DNA of 15,392 nucleotides from positions 1 through 15,392 of the forward strand of contig CAJTYF010000037.1 in the NCBI GenBank assembly GCA_910583945.1, in the 5' to 3' direction. This DNA is from an uncultured Bacilli bacterium (GTDB lineage: Bacteria; Bacillota_I; Bacilli_A; RF39; UBA660). The number at the start of each line of letters is the position of its first letter. Positions within the stretch are counted from its first letter, which is position 1. Positions 8,129-12,730 of the stretch are shown here, piece by piece. A program made the translations under genes and the position numbers. Under the pieces are notes generated by a model. That model was not told the origin of the DNA. It saw only the letters and a program-made list of their open reading frames with translations, and searched no databases.

Positions 8129-8211
8129 ATTACGATAATCATTATGATTAGGAGCAATAAAATGATAGAAAGATATCTAAGAACCTTTATAACAAAAATT
8201 CTCTTCTTCAT
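8119..8211 (-). CDS. 30-aa hydrophobic peptide, candidate type I toxin
   Basis: An unlisted short gene. ATG at 8209-8211 is preceded by GAGAGGAGG 10 nt upstream, the strongest ribosome binding site in this region, and the frame ends in TGA at 8119-8121. The peptide begins MKKRIFVIKVLRYLS, continues with an uninterrupted Ile/Leu/Val/Met run (about residues 16-28) and ends in two lysines. It is a single membrane helix with positive ends, as in small membrane toxins of type I systems. It resembles no named family closely enough for me to assign one. It has its own TTGTAA-17-TATAAT promoter and its own terminator, and a plus-strand RNA runs into its 3' end. A UCUC/GAGA hairpin sits at the ribosome binding site. 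An alternative is a small membrane regulator without toxicity. Confidence 0.65.
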   Translation of the reverse strand: MKKRIFVIKVLRYLSIILLLLIIMIIVIKK

Positions 8212-8241
8212 TTTTATCAAACCTCCTCTCTAGTGAGATTT

Positions 8242-8268
8242 GGTAGACACTCAACAACTGATATTCCC
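8242..8268 (-). repeat. Inverted repeat, right arm (5' end of peptide mRNA)
   Basis: Read on the minus strand: GGGAATATCAGTT then GTTGAGTGTCTACC. It begins at the predicted transcription start and is complementary to the mRNA 3' end encoded at 8044-8079. Confidence 0.75.
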
Positions 8269-8276
8269 TATAAAAA

Positions 8277-8305
8277 ATTATACTAAATAATTAAGATTGT
8301 TACAA
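8277..8305 (-). promoter_or_regulatory. Promoter of the small-peptide gene
   Basis: On the minus strand TTGTAA (8300-8305), a 17-bp spacer and a perfect TATAAT (8277-8282). The start is expected near 8268-8270, giving a 5' UTR of about 58 nt. Confidence 0.75.
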
Positions 8306-8344
8306 TAAATTTGCTACAAATTTGTCAGTTTAGTAACACACTTG

Positions 8345-8365
8345 CAAATTGACAATATCAATTTG
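8345..8365 (+). promoter_or_regulatory. Inverted repeat ahead of the PLC-like gene, possible operator
   Basis: CAAATTGA-CAATA-TCAATTTG is a perfect 8-bp inverted repeat lying 6 bp before the AGGAGG of the gene at 8384. It contains TTGACA at 8349-8354, but no -10 box sits at the right distance. A palindrome ACAAATTTGT lies just upstream, at about 8315-8324. Confidence 0.35.
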
Positions 8366-8383
8366 ATGAATAGGAGGTAAAAT

Positions 8384-8933
8384 ATGGCATGTGCAACTAT
8401 TCATTTAGCGATTGCAAAAAAATATTTGGAAACACACACAAACTTAAATTATAGAGACGTAATCGCTGGTACATTACATCCAGATGCAGTATGATGTATC
8501 ACATTATACAAATTTAAATAGAGGTAATGATAATGTTAGTCATGTACGTGGTAAAGTTAACTTATATTCTTTTTTGAAAGACCATGAATATCTAAATGAT
8601 TTTGAGTTAGGATGGTTTTTACATTTAATTATAGATTATTTGTTTTTTGAAGAATGTTTTGATACAGAATATTTATTAGAAAATAGTTATGAACAATTTC
8701 GTAAAGATTTGTATTTTGCTTATGAGCATTTAAATCTTTATTTATCGGACAAATATAATATTACTGAAGATGATTATATAGATTATTCAAGTGAATATTA
8801 TTCAGGAGTTCCTTATGAGGAATGTATTTTATCAAGAAATTTAATTGATACTTTTATTAATCGTGTAAGTTCTATTGATTTAGAAAAGTACATTAAGAAA
8901 ATCCGAAAAGATAAAAGAAATGTAAAACCATAA
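8384..8933 (+). pseudogene. Zinc-dependent phospholipase C-like protein, frameshifted
   Basis: AGGAGG lies 6 nt before the ATG at 8384. The first frame gives 36 codons (MACATIHLAIAKKYLE...AGTLHPDAV) and stops at TGA 8492-8494. The second frame, from about 8484, continues with DVSHYTNLN..., LYSFLKDH..., ELGWFLHLIIDYLFFEECF and ends at 8931-8933. Together they form one protein of about 183 aa. The scattered H and D residues (TIHLAIA, HPDA, SHYT, HLIIDYLFF) match the pattern of small zinc-PLC-like proteins of Bacillota, as I recall that family; the biochemical role is unknown. One extra base, or two lost bases, near 8483-8500 would explain the break. The ATG at 8484 has no ribosome binding site, so the second part is probably not made alone. 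It is followed by a terminator at 9002. Confidence 0.65.
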
Positions 8934-8946
8934 AATTGTTGTACTT

Positions 8947-8963
8947 CTCCCTCTCGGGCACCA
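8947..8963 (+). other. tRNA 3'-end-like scrap
   Basis: TCCCTCTCGGGCACCA resembles the T-stem end, acceptor strand, discriminator and CCA of a tRNA, with no preceding T loop, anticodon arm or 5' half. It could be an integration scar or chance. A perfect hairpin AGTCGAA/TTCGACT follows at 8974-8991. Confidence 0.25.
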
Positions 8964-9001
8964 TAGGGAAATTAGTCGAACTAATTCGACTTTCAAAATA
9001 T

Positions 9002-9031
9002 AAAGGTTAATTTCGGTTAATCTTTTTTTTT
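9002..9031 (+). terminator. Terminator after the PLC-like gene
   Basis: Stem AAAGGTTAA/TTAATCTTT (9 bp with one G-T pair, loop TTTCGG) running into a T9 tract. Confidence 0.7.
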
Positions 9032-9052
9032 GTTTTGGAAGGAGTTTGATTA

Positions 9053-9208
9053 ATGATGCAAATAGTAAAAGAAAAATTAGAAATTGATAAAATATCAGAA
9101 AAGAAAATTAATAACTTGCTTAAGTTTAATAATATTAAAACAAAGTTAGAAAATGGGAATATTATTAGTTTAACAAATATTAATATTGCCTATATAAAAA
9201 ATCTATAG
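9053..9208 (+). CDS. Hypothetical small protein, 51 aa
   Basis: A short gene with AAGGAG 8 nt before tandem ATG codons (9053 and 9056), ending in TAG at 9206-9208. The product is a charged helix (residues 3-34, with many Lys, Glu and Asn) followed by an Ile/Asn-rich end. It has no membrane segment, no signal peptide and no motif I recognise. It follows a terminator and precedes the DUF2207-like gene by about 200 bp. Directly after the stop, CTATAG-TCTTC and GAAGA-GAT-CTATAG can pair (9203-9244), without a T tract. It may be a real small protein or the remnant of a longer one. Confidence rests on the ribosome binding site and the length of the frame. Confidence 0.45.
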   Translation: MMQIVKEKLEIDKISEKKINNLLKFNNIKTKLENGNIISLTNINIAYIKNL

Positions 9209-9265
9209 TCTTCTTTTCTTTAATGTGTGTGAAGAGATCTATAGAATTAGAACAATTTTATCAAG

Positions 9266-9346
9266 TGTACATTTTAAATACAAAAAACGAAATTAGGCTG
9301 CATAAATTTAAAATTTGATTTAATAAAACTTCAAAGAAAATGTACA
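9266..9346 (+). repeat. 10-bp inverted repeat upstream of the DUF2207-like gene
   Basis: TGTACATTTT (9266-9275) and AAAATGTACA (9337-9346) are exact inverted copies 61 bp apart in an otherwise empty AT-rich gap (9209-9414). Possible operator pair or stem; nothing else is seen there apart from the promoter at 9354. Confidence 0.4.
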
Positions 9347-9353
9347 TAAAATC

Positions 9354-9382
9354 TTTAAAAGATTTTTAAAAAATATTATAAT
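9354..9382 (+). promoter_or_regulatory. Promoter of the DUF2207-like gene
   Basis: A perfect TATAAT (9377-9382) with a weak -35, TTTAAA (9354-9359), 17 bp upstream. The start is expected near 9389, just before the AAGGAG at 9398-9403. Confidence 0.45.
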
Positions 9383-9414
9383 ATTTAAATAAACATAAAG
9401 GAGTGTGGTATTGC

Positions 9415-10632
9415 ATGAAAAAAACTAAATTTAAAGATAGAAAAAAATATAAAATAGGTGAAATTATAATAATCTTAATAACTATTATATTTTTACTTCC
9501 AGTTATAGAATTAATTATATTTAAAAAAATATTAAATGATTTTAGTTTTGATTTTTTTATTGCTTGGTCCTTTATTCCAATAGTTATCTTTGGAGGTATA
9601 CTTATAGGTATATTATATGGGAAAATACGAGTGAAGAAAAAAGAAATTTCAATAGAAAAAGAAATAAAGTTAAATAATCCCTATAATTACTATAGAGAAC
9701 TTCCAAATAATTTTGGAATAGGCATTTCTTCTATACTTGTAAATAAAACTATAGAAAATAAAAAAGACATTATCGCATGTATTCTTGATTTATGTGCTAG
9801 AAAATATTTAAAATTAGAGAAAGTTGATGATAGATATATGATAACCATATTGAAAAATTCAACAGTTAATCTATTAAGTAACGAAGCGTATATTTTAAAG
9901 CATTTAATGAATAATACAGTTCAACAAATTGATTATCAAGAATGGCATCAATTATGTGTTGAAAACGGACAACAATTGGAACTATTTGAAGATAATAAGG
10001 AAGTTAATCTCAATGAAAGCAAACAAAAAGAAATCATTGAAGGATACTATAAAGCAAATGAATACCAATTAAAAAAAATAATTCCAGTTCTCTTATTAAT
10101 AGGAGTTATTTTGGGAAGCGCTGTCTTTATATTTCCAAATATTACTGACAAATTTGCTCATTTTTTAAATATTAATAATGATATGAAATTGAAAATAATT
10201 TCTTTTGTAAGTATAATGTTTATTACTTTTATATTATTAATAAATATTTATGGAATAATTCGTGCAGTATCAACAGTAGGGAAAACAGTTTATCAAAATA
10301 GGAATATGATTTATCAAAACACTTTAACAACAAAAATTATTCATACTTCGAAGGGGCAAGATGCTGCAAAAAAACTATTTTCATTTAAAATTTTTCTTAG
10401 AGATTTTGGTTCATTTGCCGAAAAAAATCCAGAAGAAATCATTCTTTGGGATGAATATTTAAGCTTTGCAATTATGTTTAATTTGACAGATGAAATTTTA
10501 AAAACTGGTTATAAACAACTTATAGAAAATTCTTCTGTTAAAATAGATGATATCAATAATATTAATTTGCAAAATTTGAAAGTAAATACAACAACAGAAA
10601 ATTATAATTTCTCTCAAAAGTCAGATTACTAG
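9415..10632 (+). CDS. DUF2207-like membrane protein
   Basis: Protein of 405 aa. I chose the ATG at 9415; AAGGAG is 11 nt upstream, and a GTG at 9403 overlaps it. Two N-terminal membrane helices (about 16-36 and 47-70) are followed by a cytosolic domain containing NPYNYYRELPNNFG and DIIACILDLCARKYLKLE. Two further helices follow (about 222-245 and 260-283), then a region with FLRDFGSF and EEIILWDEYLSFAIMFNL. These blocks match the C-terminal half of DUF2207/YciQ-type membrane proteins (YYRE-P, liA-ildLa-rgyl, lWdeYL-yA). The usual signal peptide and large extracytoplasmic N-terminal domain are absent, so it is a short form. The function of the family is not known to me. The gene is very AT-rich, has its own promoter and terminator, and lies inside the repeat-bounded accessory segment. 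Confidence 0.7.
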   Translation: MKKTKFKDRKKYKIGEIIIILITIIFLLPVIELIIFKKILNDFSFDFFIAWSFIPIVIFGGILIGILYGKIRVKKKEISIEKEIKLNNPYNYYRELPNNFGIGISSILVNKTIENKKDIIACILDLCARKYLKLEKVDDRYMITILKNSTVNLLSNEAYILKHLMNNTVQQIDYQEWHQLCVENGQQLELFEDNKEVNLNESKQKEIIEGYYKANEYQLKKIIPVLLLIGVILGSAVFIFPNITDKFAHFLNINNDMKLKIISFVSIMFITFILLINIYGIIRAVSTVGKTVYQNRNMIYQNTLTTKIIHTSKGQDAAKKLFSFKIFLRDFGSFAEKNPEEIILWDEYLSFAIMFNLTDEILKTGYKQLIENSSVKIDDINNINLQNLKVNTTTENYNFSQKSDY

Positions 10633-10699
10633 GTTCAAAATAGATAAATGATTTATAATTTCTTAGGAATAACCTTAATGCTAATCTCCAACGTAGTTT

Positions 10700-10713
10700 A
10701 CACCAGATTGATA
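10700..10713 (+). repeat. 14-bp direct repeat, copy 2
   Basis: ACACCAGATTGATA, identical to the sequence at the 3' end of tRNA-Arg (7930-7943). Both copies are followed within about 30 bp by TTCGAGT. It marks the right border of the AT-rich accessory segment. Confidence 0.5.
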
Positions 10714-10715
10714 AA

Positions 10716-10746
10716 AAATTTCAAATATTTATATTTCGAGTTTTTT
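10716..10746 (+). terminator. Terminator after the DUF2207-like gene
   Basis: AAATTTCAAATA/TATTTCGAGTTT forms a stem of 11 pairs with one C-C mismatch and loop TTTA. It runs into T-rich sequence about 85 nt after the stop codon. AT-rich and so not strong. Confidence 0.45.
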
Positions 10747-10774
10747 ATATACCCTAAATGCATATAAAACTATT

Positions 10775-10800
10775 TAAAAAAAGAGACTAAAAATCTCTTA
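10775..10800 (-). terminator. Terminator overlapping the DUF362 gene stop
   Basis: On the minus strand AAGAGA/TCTCTT (loop TTTTTAG) is followed by T7. The 5' arm begins at the TAA stop codon itself. Confidence 0.75.
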
Positions 10801-11682
10801 ATCAATACAAATTAACTCATAATCACGAGTTCCAAAACCAAGTTCACTTGCTGCTTCAATGGTATGAATTCCATGTTTACTTTCTACTCGTTCTACAAAA
10901 TGCTCTCTTCCTGGATCTTCTGAGTTATAAACCAAATCAATACAAGCTTGATCAATCGCAATTGGATCTAAACTAGCAAGAATTCCTATATCTTTCATAC
11001 AAGGATCTTCTGCCTTAGCACAACAATCACAGTCAACACTTAAATTTGCCATAATGTTAATATAAGCCATTTTTCCATCAAAATAACGAACCACACTACT
11101 TGCGGCATCCGCCATGGATTCTAAAAATTTATCTTGTAGAGGGAGATTATCCCATAATTTATACTGATCGTCTGTAACCCCAGCTGTATGAATGTACGCT
11201 TTACCAGCACTTGAAGCCACTCCAATCGAAAGTTGTTTTAAAGCACCTCCGTATCCACCCATAGGATGTCCTTTAAAATGCGACAACACAAGCATTGAAT
11301 TATAATTTTCAATATTCTTTCCAACATAATTCTTATTGATTACTTTTCCATTTGGAATTTCTAAAACTTTATCAGGTCCTTCACTATCTAAAATATCTAC
11401 ATCAAAATATTGACTCCAACCATGACTTGTCATTAATTTCTGATGTTTTTCGGTTGTATTTCTAGACCCATCATAAGCGGTATTACATTCAACAACCGTT
11501 CCATTTACATGTTCAATCATCGGCTTCATAAATTCAGGATGTAAATAATTTTGATTTCCTTCTTCACCACTGTGAACCTTAACAGCCACTTTACCTTCTA
11601 GTTTACAACCTAAAGCTTCATAAATTTTTACTACATTTTCTGAGGTAATACTTTTACAAAAATAAACTTTTGCTTTTTCCAT
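10798..11682 (-). CDS. DUF362 domain-containing protein
   Basis: Protein of 294 aa with the typical DUF362 course: VAVKVHSGEEGNQNYLHPEF (31-51), ECNTAYDGSRNTTEKH (65-80), SHFKGHPMGGYGGALKQLSIGVASSAGK (134-161), and the late block DIGILASLDPIAIDQACIDLVY (231-252). A cysteine cluster CxCC-x6-C (Cys218, 220, 221, 228) lies where many relatives carry iron-sulfur ligands. It is shorter than a full two-cluster ferredoxin, so one metal or Fe-S site is plausible. The family is often annotated as an iron-sulfur or ferredoxin-like protein and the reaction is unknown. The start at 11682 has a purine-rich site (AGAGAGTG) upstream. It follows the kinase-like gene by 21 bp and probably shares its transcript. 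Confidence 0.85.
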   Translation of the reverse strand: MEKAKVYFCKSITSENVVKIYEALGCKLEGKVAVKVHSGEEGNQNYLHPEFMKPMIEHVNGTVVECNTAYDGSRNTTEKHQKLMTSHGWSQYFDVDILDSEGPDKVLEIPNGKVINKNYVGKNIENYNSMLVLSHFKGHPMGGYGGALKQLSIGVASSAGKAYIHTAGVTDDQYKLWDNLPLQDKFLESMADAASSVVRYFDGKMAYINIMANLSVDCDCCAKAEDPCMKDIGILASLDPIAIDQACIDLVYNSEDPGREHFVERVESKHGIHTIEAASELGFGTRDYELICID

Positions 11683-11703
11683 AGTTTTTCACTCTCTTTC
11701 TCT

Positions 11704-12444
11704 TTACAGTATACCATCTTTTTTTATTTTTTTGGAAATTAAAAGACCATTTTTTTTCAAATTTTGACGGATGAGCCTGACTTTTTCTTCATCTTCAAAC
11801 TCATTAATTAATTCTTCCCAACAACAAGGTTCAAAAAGAAAATCCTTTATATTTTTCATCCAATTAAAATGATCAGAAGAAAAATACTTTTTCACCCAAG
11901 GTACGCTTAATAATGAATCAAGATAGCCAATACGCTTACTAACATCATCATAAAATAAATACATTTCCAATAATAAATTTAATAATCGAAAATAGTGAAA
12001 AGAAAAATCTTGTTGTTCTTTATTAGAAACAGCACTACTTAAATCGATTAATTTAATATGTTCTTTAATTAAAATATTTTCACTATGCAAATCCCAATAG
12101 TCAACACCAATATTTTTTAACTCTTCTAAAACTTGCACAACTTGTAAAAACACCATTCTTTTATTTGCAAAATTTAAATCGCTATTCATTAAAACATCAA
12201 AAAGCCTTGAATAATCTTCATGATAAATACTTTCAAGCCCTATTACTTCGTTTTGATACTTATGAATTTTTAAAATCATAGAATAAAAATAATTTGTTAT
12301 ATCTGATTTATTTTCTTCCATCAAAGAAAGCGCATTCAAATCATCTTCCTCTGTATAACGCTTAAAAAAACATCCGTTTTCATGGAAATATCTTTGCTCT
12401 TTTAACCTTTCGTAAACCTGAACACTATTTTCTACAACTTCCAT
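11704..12444 (-). CDS. Divergent protein kinase-like / aminoglycoside phosphotransferase-like protein
   Basis: Protein of 246 aa starting at ATG 12444 with GAGGGG 5 nt upstream. The centre has a kinase catalytic loop: VDYWDLHSENILI, with Asp118 and Asn123 in the HRDxxxxN positions (Tyr-Trp-Asp instead of His-Arg-Asp), then KLIDLSS, with Asp134 in the DFG position. FFKRY around Lys28 could supply the ATP-binding lysine. A clear glycine-rich loop is not visible and the C-lobe is short. It may be a small atypical kinase or an inactive pseudokinase. Substrate unknown. It has its own promoter and is followed at 21 bp by the DUF362 gene. Fold assignment rests on the catalytic-loop motif only. Confidence 0.65.
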   Translation of the reverse strand: MEVVENSVQVYERLKEQRYFHENGCFFKRYTEEDDLNALSLMEENKSDITNYFYSMILKIHKYQNEVIGLESIYHEDYSRLFDVLMNSDLNFANKRMVFLQVVQVLEELKNIGVDYWDLHSENILIKEHIKLIDLSSAVSNKEQQDFSFHYFRLLNLLLEMYLFYDDVSKRIGYLDSLLSVPWVKKYFSSDHFNWMKNIKDFLFEPCCWEELINEFEDEEKVRLIRQNLKKNGLLISKKIKKDGIL

Positions 12445-12467
12445 AAATTCCCCTCTTTTTGCTCATT

Positions 12468-12495
12468 ATTATAGCAGAACAATAAATTTTAGCAA
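12468..12495 (-). promoter_or_regulatory. Promoter of the kinase-like/DUF362 operon
   Basis: On the minus strand TTGCTA (12490-12495), a 16-bp spacer and TATAAT (12468-12473), just after the terminator of the pnp operon. Confidence 0.65.
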
Positions 12496-12496
12496 G

Positions 12497-12519
12497 AAAA
12501 AATAGAGTTTAGTCCTCTA
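12497..12519 (-). terminator. Terminator of the rpsO-pnp-DUF1653 operon
   Basis: On the minus strand TAGAG/CTCTA (loop GACTAAA) followed by T6. The stem spans the stop codon of the DUF1653 gene. Confidence 0.7.
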
Positions 12520-12730
12520 CTTTTTCAAAACGATATTCCTGAATAATTTCAGGATATTTTTCTTTATCCACTTTCGATAAAAACATTTCCATAGGTCTTA
12601 CCCAAAATTCATTATCATGTAAATAGACTACTTTCTCTTCTAAAGTCTCTGTATCTTTGGCAACACAGACAATTTCTACAGTCATGCCTTTAAAATGACG
12701 ATATTTTTCTCCCGTACAAGGTTTATTCAT
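12509..12730 (-). CDS. DUF1653 family protein
   Basis: Small cytosolic protein of 73 aa. The ATG at 12730 is chosen because AGAGGA lies 6 nt upstream; a longer frame up to 12754 lies inside pnp and lacks a site. The sequence follows the DUF1653 course: NKPCTGEKYRHFKG, MTVEIVCVAKDTETLEEKVVYL, then EFWVRPMEMFLSKVD and YRFEKVED. The family is a compact beta-rich fold of unknown role. The start overlaps the pnp stop by 8 bp (ATGAATAA), so its translation is coupled to pnp, and a terminator follows at once. Confidence 0.85.
   Translation of the reverse strand: MNKPCTGEKYRHFKGMTVEIVCVAKDTETLEEKVVYLHDNEFWVRPMEMFLSKVDKEKYPEIIQEYRFEKVED

Noticed and set aside
8044..8268. A 225-bp MITE-like element with terminal inverted repeats
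   Set aside because: The arms fall exactly at the predicted start and terminator of one transcription unit and no clean target-site duplication flanks them (only A-rich sequence). The transcript-end explanation is better, though the MITE view is not excluded.
7936..8300. CRISPR array or tandem repeats
   Set aside because: Only one pair of inverted arms is present; no regularly spaced direct repeats are seen here or elsewhere in the window.
7981..8305. Fst/par-type toxin-antitoxin
   Set aside because: In par the shared repeats are direct, so that the two RNAs are complementary at their 5' parts. Here the repeats are inverted and the complementarity lies at the mRNA ends and the 3' overlap; the peptide also does not look like Fst.
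8384..8500. TGA read as tryptophan (Mycoplasma-type code)
   Set aside because: Reading through TGA at 8492 gives a different frame that stops within about 8 codons, and TGA ends the small peptide properly; the frameshift explanation fits.
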